Positions 1 to 11,090 of a stretch of DNA of 64,000 nucleotides are shown piece after piece. The position numbers were made by a program, and so were the translations under genes. How positions within the stretch are numbered: the first letter of the stretch is position 1; each line of letters opens with the position of its first letter. The stretch lies in contig CM077115.1 in the NCBI GenBank assembly GCA_039619475.1, positions 589,583,643 through 589,647,642 of the forward strand, read 5' to 3'. The stretch is from Icerya purchasi (Eukaryota; Arthropoda; Insecta; Hemiptera; Monophlebidae). The notes beneath the pieces are model-generated. The model made no database searches, was not told the DNA's origin, and saw nothing but the letters and a program-made list of their open reading frames with translations.

Positions 1-150
1 TCCGATAGAAATTCATCAATATCCACCCGCACTGGATTTTTATTAATAATGCAATATGTTGCTAGGCGGGTATGGTATTTCCTTGATATCTCCTGTACTG
101 CATAATTGATATTTTGTTCAGCCATTTTTTTTAATTTTTTAAACACAAGA
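1..150 (-). CDS. 3'-most visible exon of an unidentified spliced gene (partial, runs off left edge)
   Basis: Read on the minus strand, an open frame from 150 to the window edge encodes 49 residues, including MAEQNINYAVQEISRKYH and later NPVRVDIDEFLS. A possible splice acceptor (AG at 152-151, after a T-rich tract) lies just upstream. The single base before the first codon completes the two bases left over from the exon ending at 2077, giving His. An in-frame ATG at 125-123 in a good context (AAAAATGG) is the alternative start if the exon model is wrong. The residue mix looks like real protein, not translated A+T-rich noise, but I recognise no family. Together with 2077-2155 and 2868-2975 it gives about 111 codons. 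Splicing is inferred, not shown. Confidence 0.5.
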
Positions 151-644
151 CTCTATATCAAAGCAGTGAAACAATTACAATTATACTAACAGCCATTGGT
201 TATTGTAAAGACTATTTATACTTGAATTTTATGTTTTTTGAGTGGTAATTACAGTCATTTCAAAAGATTTCAAATATATAGACTGATAGTGAGTATGTAA
301 AATCTCTTTTTTAAAAGACATTGATGGATTACATATATAACAACATAACATATAGCACAAAATTATATATTACACATAATAACACAAAATAATATGACAT
401 ATATTCATCATAAAGCATTACCTAGTATTTCTATTTTTAATTTAAAGATAAAATATATTTTTGAATAATCATAAAAAATTTTATGAAGAATATAATTTTG
501 AGTGAATAAAAGAATAATTTTTCAGATGTAAATGTCAGCAAAATATAAATCACTTATGTGCATATGGAAATGTGTTCATTATTCATATACATTTCCAAAA
601 AGAAAAAGAAAAAATCATATTTTTAAGTATTAAACATTTTTCTA

Positions 645-1545
645 ATGTGTTTTGAATAAATAATATTTTTTCAATAGTAAATAATGACAAAATATAGATC
701 GTTCACATGTATATAGAAATATACCATTTTCTTAGATTTATTTCGAGTATTAAAACTTTTCTCCAAAGAATGTGTTTTTAAATAAATAATAATTTTTCCA
801 TTTTAAATAATGACGAAATATAGATCATTCACGTGTATATAGAAATATACCATTTTCTTGGATTTATTAGGAGTATTAAAAATTTTCTCCAAAAAATTGT
901 GTTTTGAATAAATAATATTTTTTCAACAGTAAATAATGACGAAATATAGATCATTCATGTGTATATAGAAATATCATATTTGTTTACATTTATTTCGAGT
1001 ATTAAAAATTTTCTCTAAAGAATGTGTTTTTAAATAAATAATAATTTTTCCATTTTAAATAATGACGAAATATAGATCGTTCATATGTATATAGAAATAT
1101 CATATTTGTTTACATTTATTTCGAGTATTAAAAATTTTCTCTAAAGAATGTGTTTTTAAATAAATAATAATTTTTCCATTGTAAATAATGACGAAATATA
1201 GATTGTTCATGTGTATATAGAAATATACCATTTTCTTAGATTTATTAGGAGTATTAAAACTTTTCTCCAAAGAATGTGTTTTTAAATAAATAATAATTTT
1301 TCCATTTTAAATAATGAGGAAATATAGATCATTCATGTGTATATAGAAATATCACATTTGTTTACATTTATTTTGAGTATTAAAACTTTCCCAAAGAATA
1401 CAGTTTTTGAATGAATAATAATTTTTCAGTTGTAAATAATGATAAAATATAGATTGTTCATGTGTATATAGAAATATCACGTTTGTTTACATTTATTTTG
1501 AGTATTAAAACTTTCCCAAAGAATACAGTTTTTGAATGAATATGA
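645..1545. repeat. 126-bp tandem repeat array (about seven units)
   Basis: A recognisable core (ATAATGA followed by AAATATAGAT) recurs at 681, 807, 933, 1059, 1185, 1311 and 1436, which is a spacing of 126 bp six times, the last being 125. Units are mostly A+T and differ by scattered substitutions. A more diverged eighth unit may precede them from about 490. The array lies between two predicted minus-strand exons (2077 and 150), so it would be intronic if that gene is real. Confidence 0.9.
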
Positions 1546-1641
1546 AATGGGGACGTATAATTTTTTAAATTCGATATAATTAATTGCACGTTTCAAAAAA
1601 TTTAGTAAATAAATATACATTCATAGAATTCAACATTGTAA

Positions 1642-1662
1642 ATATATATATATATATATATA
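1642..1662. repeat. (TA)n microsatellite
   Basis: About ten uninterrupted TA dinucleotides just downstream of the 126-bp array. Confidence 0.9.
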
Positions 1663-2076
1663 GAAAAAAGTACACAACACAGTTTTCATTTATTTTAAAA
1701 TATACATGATAAACATGGAAACAAATAAAAATATACCACATTTGAAATTTTAAATAATGATATGCAAGAAAGGAGGTTTTTTCAATATGAATAGTAATAA
1801 TCAAAAAAGAAAAAGCTCATAAAAGATTACTTTGAATGAAATAAAAAAAGATAAATTATCGAATAATGTATGAAATGTAATAGATTAAGACACTTGTATT
1901 GAATGAAGTGTATAATATACATTAAAACAGAAACATAAAATGAAATGGTTCGTAAATATTTTTTTCTTTATGGAAATGTAATGGAAAAAGCACAAAAATA
2001 ATAATTACTGATTGTTTTTGTAGACTTCAAATGTGATATATGCTACGTATAAGTATGAAATATTTCAAGTACTTAC

Positions 2077-2155
2077 TGAAAATAGAAAAGATCTGGAAAA
2101 TTAAATTCTTCAATGGATTTTTCACTATTTTTCTGGCGGTTAAATCGTTTTAAAA
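2077..2155 (-). CDS. Internal 79-nt exon of the unidentified minus-strand gene
   Basis: On the minus strand the segment ends at a consensus donor (GTAAGT, complement of 2076-2071). It begins after an AG at 2157-2156 that follows GAGC, a weak acceptor with a poor pyrimidine tract. The frame gives 25 whole codons, beginning LKRFNRQKNSEKSIEE and ending PDLFYF. Two leading bases complete the one base left by the exon ending at 2868, and two trailing bases are completed by the exon starting at 150. Upstream of the acceptor the frame stays open only as far as a TAA ten codons away, so an acceptor within that stretch is required. No family recognised. Confidence 0.45.
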
Positions 2156-2867
2156 CTGCTCCATGTCCGATCAACAATTCCAGTTAAAGAAACAAATTAA
2201 AAGATAAGATTAGTATAATGAAAAAAAGAAAAAATAACACGATAAAATTTCTATCATATTCAAAATAAATAACTTCGCATATAAATGATTAAATAAAAAT
2301 GTTCAATAGCTTCAAAATATGTGGAATAATTCAACATCGGAATATAGCAAAAATTAAAATAATAATGTTCCGAAAATATAAATGTTTCTATCCATTTCAA
2401 AATAATTACATACATGTGTAGATGGATATAATAATAATTAAATTTCTATCAGTTTCAAAATAATTTTCGTGTGTGTGCGTGGACTGTAAATTAAAAATTT
2501 CTAATAGTTTCTAAATAACCCCGTATAGGGTAATAATCTCTTTTTTTAAATTTCAATAATAATATACGAAAAACAATTTTCTTTTTGAGGAATTGCATGG
2601 TAAATCATTCAATAAAAAGTAATATACAAATAATACATGAATAATATGTGAATTATAGTTCAATCCTAAATATATCATCTGAGGAATAGGATAATAAGTA
2701 AAAATTTAGTGAGAATATTGAGAAATATGAGTAAATGGTGTATAATATAAAATCTGTGAATATATACTTTAAATAATGTGGAATGAAAAGTGTTTGAATT
2801 AATAATATTGAAAGAATCTTTCTGAATAATAGTTGAGGAAAATAAAAAAATGAGAACGTTTACTTAC

Positions 2868-2975
2868 CGATATATATTCTCCTTTTTTCGGAATCGATGA
2901 TATTCTGTTCAAAAATGTACGGCTCCCCTGTTTTTGTTAATCGAAAAACAATCACCAATGGTAAATCAGGATACA
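2868..2975 (-). CDS. Internal 108-nt exon of the unidentified minus-strand gene
   Basis: The minus-strand acceptor is TTTTATGTAG (AG at 2977-2976) and the donor a perfect GTAAGT (complement of 2867-2862). The 35 whole codons are all open and read as believable protein: YPDLPLVIVFRLTKTGEPY, then a charged stretch with DSEKRR. The hydrophobic run LPLVIVF looks like a buried beta strand. Phase at the 3' side fits the exon at 2155-2077. This is the best supported exon of the model because both splice signals and the coding frame agree. I do not recognise the protein. The upstream partner is uncertain (see 3398-3429 and 3908-4060). Confidence 0.5.
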
Positions 2976-3397
2976 CTACATAAAATACATTTATATGGAG
3001 AATTAACATAGTATTTTACATCACAACTTCTAAATTTAAATATTAATAGTAATAAATAACGAGGTATAAATTGTATTACATAAAAACTATTAACTAGCTT
3101 GAGGAAGAAATATGTTGGGTGTATCCTTATATAATTTTATATTATTAGATTTACGTTTTTAAATCATGGGTAAAGATATCATGAAAAATTAGTAAAGAAT
3201 ATTTATTCCTTTTATCATATCTATCACTAATTTGTGAAAATAGAAATAATTAAATACAATTTCGAGAGATATTATAAGACGTAAGAAAATAGATATGTTC
3301 CAATTCTAATATTTTGACATGAAAAATCCATTTTATTATATGAATCAATCAAGTGATGTAAATAATACCAGTATATATATTAAAATTAATACCATAC

Positions 3398-3429
3398 TCG
3401 TCTTTGCAAAAATTCTCCGCTATATACGT
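3398..3429 (-). other. Candidate microexon or acceptor upstream of 2975
   Basis: A good acceptor (ATTTTACAG, AG at 3431-3430) is followed within 32 bases by a possible donor (GTATGG, complement of 3397-3392). With the full 32 nt, the phase needed by the next exon hits a stop. With a second AG (3421-3420) the 22-nt version is phase-compatible and would create an ATG across the junction with 2975. Suggestive only. Confidence 0.2.
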
Positions 3430-3513
3430 CTGTAAAATCTATTATAAAAATGATGTAATTAAAAATATGTTATGGGGTCTAAGAAAAGAAAAGCAAATTT
3501 TTACGAGTATTGA

Positions 3514-3515
<2 letters not shown>

Positions 3516-3548
<33 letters not shown>
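3516..3548. repeat. Poly(A) tract, 33 nt
   Basis: Homopolymer on the plus strand; no retrotransposon coding sequence is seen directly beside it. Confidence 0.95.
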
Positions 3549-3550
<2 letters not shown>

Positions 3551-3907
3551 CATTGAGCAGTGTACTGCATTAAACAGTGAATAATGTAAGGTAAGAGAAA
3601 TCTTTTGGAATATTTGAGAAATAAAAAATTTTCGTAATGCGTAATGAAATATCTGAATCATTTTTGTGAATTCTAAAACTTATTAAAATGACGAATAAAT
3701 GGAATAATTCAAAAGAATAATTATGATCTTATATCAAAAAATAAGAAATGAATAAATCGCGCTAAATTTCGAAGTTCGTAAAATTTATCTGAAGGACTAA
3801 ACAAAAATGAATGGAATAATTCCAAAGAATAATTACATGCATGTACATAAGAATGAAGCAATTAAAAAGAATAGTTAAATAAAATATAAATGTATTATAT
3901 TACTTAC

Positions 3908-4060
3908 CGAAATAAATATGTTGATCGATGACCAGAATGGAAAATATAAAAAGAAAACTTTGAAAATTTTAAATACTCCGAGAGAAGCAAAATGATGAAT
4001 ACTTGAAGACTTTAAGTTTTCAACTGATCGTCATGTTCAAATTCTCAAATGCTCTATACC
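3908..4060 (-). other. Candidate 5' exon with consensus donor
   Basis: A minus-strand GTAAGT donor (complement of 3907-3902) ends a segment that in one frame reads SFLFIFSILVIDQHIYF, which resembles a signal-peptide core, and whose one leftover base fits the exon at 2975. However, that frame has an upstream TAA and no ATG after it, so the segment may be a 5' UTR exon, or the start may lie in another exon. Two short ATG frames further upstream end within five codons. Confidence 0.25.
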
Positions 4061-4075
4061 TTCATCTCCGCGATT

Positions 4076-4077
<2 letters not shown>

Positions 4078-4121
<44 letters not shown>
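4078..4121. repeat. (ATT)n microsatellite
   Basis: About 14 perfect trinucleotide repeats. Confidence 0.95.
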
Positions 4122-5300
4122 GTGTTTAAACTAAAGAGGTTTTCAATGGTAGATTTAGATACATTGTTGAAATGTCATTTATTCGAACATTTTCGAGTAT
4201 TTGGACAGCTAGCACGTTCCCATATTTCTATTGTTGGTAGTGGGCATTTCAACGGTAGTGATTTGGTCACCTCATTAGGGATGTTTTTACCACTTTTCCT
4301 ATTTCGCGGTTCAACACAATGTTGCGATTGCTTAATTAATTATCCATCGTGACATTTAAAAGGTTGTTCGTAAACGGTGATTAGCCTGCGCGGTCCATTA
4401 GCCGAACAGCATTTTGTTAGTTGTTTTATTGCAGGTATCGAATGTGTAAATATATATTCCGGTATCTGTCTAAAGTATTTTAACAGTCTTAAACTAATTT
4501 TTCATAATAGACAATGGATATTCGCAGATATTCATAATAGTCTCCGCTGTAAAGTCCTGTTATAACAGAATACATACATGCTATCCCTGACATGTACCGG
4601 TTATCGCGGTACAAAGGCTACTATGAATTAACACTTTGACCATTTACACGTACGCACACACACATAGATCCTCCAGCAATATCGTACCGATACGTTTCTA
4701 CACCTTTTCTCAATAATGTTGTAGACTGCTCATAGATGACTCTACATATTTCGAAAAATATACACGTGATAGAAAATTTACAAATATAAATATAGAAAAT
4801 AAAAAATGTATGAAGGGGTTGCGATACAGAAATTTCCTTCGAAATTTTAGATTCTTGATAATAAGATTCGAGCGTTTTCAATGCTCACTGAGAATTAAAT
4901 TCGATATTACTCGTAAGAAACCGGTAATTTTTATTATCATTACAATATTTAATTAATCATTCGATTGAATATTTTTTTAAATAAAAAAAATTAAAGCAGG
5001 AATACAAATCAGTTATTAAAAAATAAATAATATGATAGCAGCGACGTATACTTTGTATCGTGGTTGTTGTGTGTTCGGAGGTAAATAAATAAATAATCAA
5101 AAAAAGAAGAATTACGAAAAGATTTATAAATTTACGATGTACTGGTAAGGACGGAGAATTTTTTTAGAGCTGTAAAAATAAAATATATTTGTATTTACTT
5201 TGAAAATTCATACTAGTATAGAAAGTATAAGAATGTTAAGATCCGGTTTCAACGGTTGCGTTAGCATTTACGTGTAGCGCTATGAGAGAAGCATTTACGC
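4122..5300. other. Unassigned region
   Basis: Open stretches of 60-86 codons occur on both strands, none with recognisable protein character. The minus strand at 4130-4350 keeps one long open frame of ordinary composition and could be an old, unrecognised repeat. I see no splice sites or RNA gene that I can support. Confidence 0.4.
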
Positions 5301-5327
5301 TTTTGCGATGTGTGTGATAGAGACTTA

Positions 5328-5344
5328 CCCCCCCCCCCCCCCCC
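5328..5344. repeat. Poly(C) tract, 17 nt
   Basis: Homopolymer at the left edge of a locally C+G-richer patch (about 5230-6460). Confidence 0.95.
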
Positions 5345-5874
5345 GTACATAATGTATCGGACAAAGAAAAGTTTTACGCAACTGACCGAACGAAAATCTT
5401 CGCGATTCCTAGAAATACCGGAACGGCGAAAACCTGTATTTTACCGCGATTCCTGCAGACTGACCACTGATAATATTGATAACAACGAAAATCAATAATG
5501 ATAATAACTAATTTTACATATGTTACGAACGCTCGTAACCGTATATACATCATTGTGTGTGTGCGTAATCCTCCGAAACCAGTCGCTACCGAATAATGGT
5601 AATTTACGTACAAGCAAAGGCATGCATCGACCAATTGATTGACAGGTACAAGGTCACTTGCGATGGCACGCGTACGAATTTACCGCGATGGTGATGATGA
5701 TGGTGATTTTTACATGTGTGTGCAGACGTATATACACGTACATTTACATGTGTGTGCGGTAATTAAGGGATCGACAATCAAATGGAATGCGGTTCCGCGG
5801 TCCGAGACGCTCTGGAAACGGCTCTGGAAGGCCTTAATTAGCGGCGGCGGCATCCTTTGAGCTTATAGTCACAA

Positions 5875-6232
5875 TTACCCTCTACTCATTTGATTATTTA
5901 CTTTATTTACGTTATCCTCTTCTTCTCCATTTTCGTCCTCTACTGATAAAAATTCAAAAATATTACGCTTGACAATAGCCGGGGATGAATCTCTTTTTAC
6001 CTTTAACTATGCTCCAATTGTTGTTGTCGGACAATTCTAAACGGATTGGATTAATTTTACTGTCATTATGCCGACGTCTTTGTTCCTTATCACCGCACAA
6101 ATCAGCATTGTCAGAACGGTTAGATTGGCTCATCTTATCAGTATTAGCGTTGGCAGTATCAATTACATTCCGCTTAACAACACCGCTACTACTAGCAACA
6201 GGCTGTGGTTGTACTGGGGCAGGTAGCGACAT
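5875..6232 (-). pseudogene. Retrotransposon ORF1-like N-terminal fragment with one frameshift
   Basis: From an ATG at 6232 the minus strand encodes a polar, Ser/Asn/Asp-rich chain beginning MSLPAPVQPQPVASSSG and leading to NNNWSIVKGKKR. A one-base shift within the AAAAAG run near 5998 carries the frame on to SSPAIVKRNIFEFLSVEDEN and an acidic tail with EEEDN. The pattern (Trp-x-x-Val-Lys-Gly-Lys-Lys-Arg, then Asn-x-Phe-x-x-Leu-Ser before an acidic stretch) is like the N-terminal part of ORF1 proteins of insect non-LTR elements. That comparison is from memory of the general pattern, not a search. An alternative is a host exon, since AAG|GTAAAA in the same place could act as a splice donor. The surrounding patch is richer in CpG than the rest of the window, as a retrotransposon 5' end or a promoter might be. 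Confidence 0.35.
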
Positions 6233-6459
6233 TATGGGTAGTATGTGTACGTGCTACAGAGCACACCGTAGCAAACGGCGGCACAGTGGCCGAAAATATC
6301 TGTCGATTTACGCACGCCGATAACTAATCGATCACACAATTATAAGCACGATTTTAATCAGTCCAACGGAAAAAATAAATACATGGAAAGATCTTACCCG
6401 AGACCGGAAACCGGAACGCAGGAAACATACATCATACACACTTGTAAATATCACGAAAT

Positions 6460-7050
6460 CCATGCTGGGTTTAAAGTGTACAAAATATATAAAGTTTGTA
6501 TATCGTTTTATATCTATTTTAAAATTCGTTAATACTAGTTCTTTTGTAGAATTATCCGTCGAAACTTTTATTTGTTCTATATATGTTCTTTTAATAGTTC
6601 GGGGGTAGCAATAAAATTAATAAAGAGGATTTCCATAGACTTGTTTGTTTTTCCGATCGTCTTTTCGTTATTTTTTTAAAATTATAAATAAGTTATTTTA
6701 AAATTTCGGCCGACAACAATATCTAAGCCTTTATTAAAAGAAATATTTATTTGTAATCAAAATTAAAACTCTTAAACAATTTTTTATTTATGAAATTATT
6801 ATATGAAAAACAAATCCAACTGTAGTTTCACCTACTGCTCCACTATTTTATCCGGTCATCACAGCGTAGCTATATCCGTACTTATGCCGGGAAAATTTTT
6901 CAAATGTAGCTTTATTCATTTTATTTGATTTAATACAATTTTTTCAAGTGATGGCCCAGTTAAGGAAAGTTTTTTCTATATTACCACATTCATTTGTATT
7001 TATATTTTCTTCAAGTTCAGTATATTTGTCCTCTCTCGTTAAATTCGTTC
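6460..7050. other. Unassigned A+T-rich region
   Basis: No gene that I can support. The minus strand at 6950-7050 may continue the hAT fragment that follows, in a shifted frame. Confidence 0.4.
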
Positions 7051-7560
7051 CCAAATCATCAAATACATATGAATCCTGCAAAGTCTCGCCGAATGATAGG
7101 TTCATTATAGCACAAATCAACATATCGAAATTTCATGCAAATTTGAATTTTACCTGACAAATCTGAGATATATGTTGTTCTCGATCCTCAATTCTTTAAA
7201 TTATTTTCTAGTATTGTATCTGCCGCATCAGCTTGAAATCGAAGCATTTTCCTAAAATCACCTTTATTTCTTATATGAGAAGAATTTTGGAAAAGTAATC
7301 CATCATGTCTATAACCATGTAAGGTTAAATTTATCTTTATGAGAAAATTAAGCTTTTTACAATGGGAATATGCTTTCTTTTATTTTCCTGTATGTATGAC
7401 GGATTCGCTGTATCAAGACGATTAGCTAATAATGATTTTTTATAAATTTCTTTCAGATATTCTTCGTCCTTGTGGTAAGTAATTCTGTTGTTAAATTCGA
7501 ATTCACGGATTTCTCCAGTTAACTTTTGAAATTTACAAATGAATATTTATAAACACACGA
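7050..7560 (-). pseudogene. hAT transposase fragment, TTF/ZMYM1-like type
   Basis: Minus-strand frames joined across stops read FNNRITYHKDEEYLKEIYKK, then LHGYRHDGLLFQNSS, NKGDFRKMLRFQADAADTIL, and further on RYVDLCYNEPIIRRDFAGFI. In hAT transposases of the TTF/ZMYM1-like type the corresponding order is a Leu-Arg-Gly-His-Arg motif, a Gly-Asn-Phe-x-x-x-Leu-x-Phe-Arg segment with Ala/Gly-Asp, and later Arg-Tyr-Val-Asp before Phe-x-Gly-Phe. Here the order and spacing are kept, but stops and shifts interrupt the chain and neither the zinc finger nor the dimerisation domain is seen. It is a decayed fragment, separate from the hAT remains at 10.5 kb and 43-45 kb. Confidence 0.6.
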
Positions 7561-9509
7561 CATAGAAATATAATAATTCACAAAATATGTCATCAAATTA
7601 TTGAATTTAAAAAACCGAAGTGTTTCGATGTTGTTTACTTCATAATTTTAGTTACACGAATAAAGTTAAAATTAAAATAGATCTGCATTTTCAACAAGTT
7701 TCCAATATGAATCAATAATTTCTTTTCTTCTATTCAAAATCAGTAATTGATCATATCGTTAGTTGCCAAAGATATCTGACCAGCTTTCAACAGAGTACAG
7801 AATCTTTATTCAGTCTTTTTCAACAAAAAGAAGACATAAGATCGCATTTGACAGAACGATATACTAATTAAGCTGAAAACCCCAGAATTGACGGTAATAC
7901 GAACAGCTTTATCTTTTTCTACCTCACTAAGAGAGCTAAACAAGTAGGAGTACCATCACAATAATTTTATTTTGTCATAAATCAGTAAAAGTGGATTCGA
8001 TTATAGGCAATTCAAAACTTTGTGAACCATGTATATAAAGTCAGATATAGAACTCTTAATGGCTATCAATTTACCAACTATGTTGAGTATCATCGTTACT
8101 GAACCGATTACTTGCGCTGCATACCCAGCTGTCACATAATTAGTGTTTCAGAACCTTCTTCAACTTACTTGTTTAATGAATGCCCTTCCATCAATTCTCA
8201 TATCGTACTCGAAGAAGAATAACAGCAGGTAGTTCATTTTCCCTCGCCAATATTTGTTAGACATAGGTTACCTAATTGCCTAGAGCAATTAAGAAAAGCA
8301 ATAACCTAAAAGGATAGTACCCAAGTGGCTTTGTCACAGTAGGCTTGGTATTTCTTATGCATCACAAATTAAATTTAAAAAAGGAAAATAAAATAACTTC
8401 CCTTCTACGTATATTATTTCTGTAATTCGTTCCATCATATTAACAATGTATAATAAAATGGAAATTATTCTTAGTTAACAGACACCCAATAAAAAAAATA
8501 AAATTAAACGGAACTGGAATTAATTATAATTATTCCACAGACTTAGACAACTTCAAAATTAGAGCGACGTTTCTCCGCTCTTAAATTGTTAAAATCATTT
8601 TCAAAAAACTCAATCTTCCGTAAGAAAGTGAAGAATATATACTTCACTCATTTAATAATATCACGGAATCAGGTTATATACATATTTCATTTGTCCCGTA
8701 TGTAAATTTAAAAAAAATGCACTATTATTAACATTGTACGCGTTTGTATCACCTCTTGTATACCTAAGCAAAACTGAAAAAAATATTCTGCTTTTATGTG
8801 TATGTTTTCCATTTATCCGCCGTTACGTGATTGTTTACCGTAGAGTTTAGAACGTGCGTAATTTGCCCTGCTAATTTGTGAATAAGAAAATACAAAAAAG
8901 TCAAGAGTAATTTTTTTTTTGTTTGTTTTGTTACGAGAAATTGTGGAAAAAAACTCGTCCACGTTTGGGTGATAGTTCTCCGGGAGGAGTCTCACGGTCG
9001 CACGTCGGCGAAAGAAAAATAATGTTTCCGTGCGTTTTAATAGAAGAAAATAAAAGCCAAATGCTCGCCGATTATTAATTCGTGGTTCATTTGGGTCATC
9101 CAAAGAATCCAGTGTCTCAAAATTTTCGGAGTCCCGCTTTTTTTTTTTTTTGTTTCGTTTTGTTTTTATCCCAATTCGAATGTAACCGATGGGTAAATTT
9201 ATTGATAATTACAATGCAATAATACAAGTATTAATGAAAATAAATGAAATACATTGCGCGGATGATTACTCAAAAATTTCGCCAGAGGTTTTTTATCACG
9301 TCTTCTTGGTACTTTAAAACTGTTCTTTTCTTTTTTTTTTAGCAAATTTCAGTACGATTATTATTATTAATTTAATTTTTATCTTTTCGTGTTCATAATT
9401 AATTATTAATTCCTTATAATAAGTATTCGGTATTGTGCAATAAAGATACAGTTCGGTTGAGTTTATTAATATCTAACCCTTCGTTAGGCGCGTGGTCTAC
9501 CATCGTAGA
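7561..9509. other. Mostly unassigned; contains a 96-codon open frame (9103-8813, minus)
   Basis: The minus strand from 8300 to 7560 contains several short open stretches that may belong to the hAT fragment downstream but are too broken to align by eye. The open frame at 9103-8813 (minus) starts MDDPNEPRINNRRAFGFYF and contains LLPENYHPNVDEFFSTIS; it looks protein-like but I recognise no family and see no splice signals that fix its ends. The rest is A+T-rich without clear structure. Confidence 0.35.
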
Positions 9510-9545
9510 CAAGGGCGGATCGTGAATTTGTGGGGCCCTGGGCTA
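9510..9545. repeat. hAT-like terminal sequence
   Basis: CAAGGGCGGATCGTG followed by a GGGGCCC-containing stretch resembles the CAGGGGCGGATC-type ends of hAT elements (compare 53491). The partner end was not found. Confidence 0.4.
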
Positions 9546-9748
9546 ATGCTACTTAGGGGCCTGCCTAATTAATAATTGTCATTTTATCAAAAACTTGTTT
9601 TTTATAGGATGTAGGTATACGGTATAGGAAAAAAATAGGACAATCAAATATTTTATTTATTTAATGTGACTTAGTGTTTGTGTATACAAACAGCAACTGT
9701 ACATGACATTATTGCAAAAGAAATTGATAGGTTATGTGTAGTTCTGTT

Positions 9749-9771
9749 TATGGGCGCACCCAGACTAGTTT
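9749..9771. repeat. Second hAT-like terminal sequence
   Basis: TATGGGCGCACCCAGACTAG resembles another common hAT end (GGCGCACCCAGAC). It lies 240 bp inside the first terminus and just before a poly(G) run, which suggests stacked or composite hAT remnants. Confidence 0.35.
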
Positions 9772-9785
9772 GGGGGGGGGGGGGG
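9772..9785. repeat. Poly(G) tract, 14 nt
   Basis: Homopolymer directly next to a hAT-like terminus. Confidence 0.95.
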
Positions 9786-10488
9786 TCGATCCATTTAAAA
9801 AAAAAAACATCTGACAGAAAAGAGAATTTTACTTCGTAATTATATTTTATTAGTAATCTCTCGTACAGTAGTTCTAAATGCGCGGAGATTCAATTCAATT
9901 CCATTTAATTTTATTTACGTATAAATTAAAATATAAAATTTGTAATCAAATTAATATAACCGCGAATACGCAAAGGTTACGCGAACAGTAGAATATAAAT
10001 CAAAAATCACACTGGTCAAACTTTTACCTATGTTTTAACCAAAAAAATATGTTATTAAATTCAATTTAAAGTACGATTTTGCTTGACCAATATTTACATA
10101 ACTTTCGAGTGTTTTCATTCGAAAACAATTTCATTCTTTAGTTGAAGCTTATATTTACAAGATCACTGTAAACTTATGAAAAGTATAAGAATGTATATAA
10201 ACATGACTAACCTCTAGTGCACACATACAATCAAAAAATTCATCCAGCATCACAAGTAGACGTACAGACATCTCCATTCAACCACACCAACTTAATCTTT
10301 AACCTGAAGCTATTACATCTGGTTTAAACCCAATCAAAATAAATACTAAAAATAAAAAGATAACAATACTGGAATAACAATATTGAGATAGGAATACAGG
10401 TGTAGAAATAATAATGATACAAGTAATGCAAACAACCATGATTAATGCTAAACCCTGTACATTTAACCCTGCTTACAGCAGAATTTTC

Positions 10489-11090
10489 CTATTTTTTTTT
10501 AGCAAATTCAATAACGACTTCTTCTGGGTTTATAGGAATGTTATAGTGGACATTCATTAAGCCCAATCCGTTCGATCTTTCCTGAGACATGGTGTTCCGC
10601 AGATAGGACTTGAACCGTCTCAAACTAGAAAACGTCCTCTCTGGAGTTGCCATAGAAACGGGAAGAGTTGCCAAGATTTGTAAAAGACAGTAGATGTTAG
10701 GATATAATTCCGCGTCGCAGTGGTCTAGTGCTTCCAAAGCACTCTTAGTACTGCTGTCAAAGCGACACATTTACTTTCCAGATTACAAACTCTGATTTTA
10801 CAACTGCTGCATTCGTTTCTGGTAGAACCGTCCTATATGTTACAATACATTCGTCAATGTCTGTGTTAGTATAAGTTACACAGTTTTAGGATAAAATACT
10901 GCATAAAGCAGTAATGTTTTTTCGATGATTGGAAAGACGAGCAGTCAGATGGCTTATGACATGATCCACGAATGGTATAAAACAGTTGACTCTATAGTGG
11001 CCTTGAACACCAGAGGCTGGAGCATTTATGCGATTCACTTGCCTTCTTGCAATGCGAGACATTTGTATTATACCTCCATTTTGTAAGAAG
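10489..11090 (-). pseudogene. hAT transposase C-terminal fragment with dimerisation domain
   Basis: The last 93 codons (10770-10489, minus) end with a classical hAT dimerisation block: YPNIYCLLQILATLPVSMAT, then PERTFSSLRRFKSYLRNTM and LMNVHYN. Upstream, in broken frames, the strand reads RQVNRINAPASG, YRVNCFIPFVDHVISHL and CIVTYRTVLPETNAAVV. This fits the region before the dimerisation domain in P52/THAP-type hAT proteins, which commonly have an Arg-Gln-x-x-Arg segment followed by a Tyr-Tyr-Arg-x-x-x-Phe-Ile-Pro motif. The catalytic N-terminal half is missing or unrecognisable. At least one frameshift separates the two blocks (near 10780). The hAT-like termini at 9510 and 9749 may belong to the same insertion. 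Confidence 0.75.

Noticed and set aside
645..1545. CRISPR-like array
   Set aside because: Units are contiguous 126-bp tandem repeats without unique spacers, in a eukaryotic-looking sequence.
4122..4352. 76-codon plus frame after the (ATT)n run
   Set aside because: No motif, and the opposite strand is open over the same stretch; more likely an old repeat.
8813..9103. Minus frame MDDPNEPRINNRRAF considered as a Harbinger-type transposase start
   Set aside because: The typical Arg-rich and 'FRL' segments do not follow; left unassigned.
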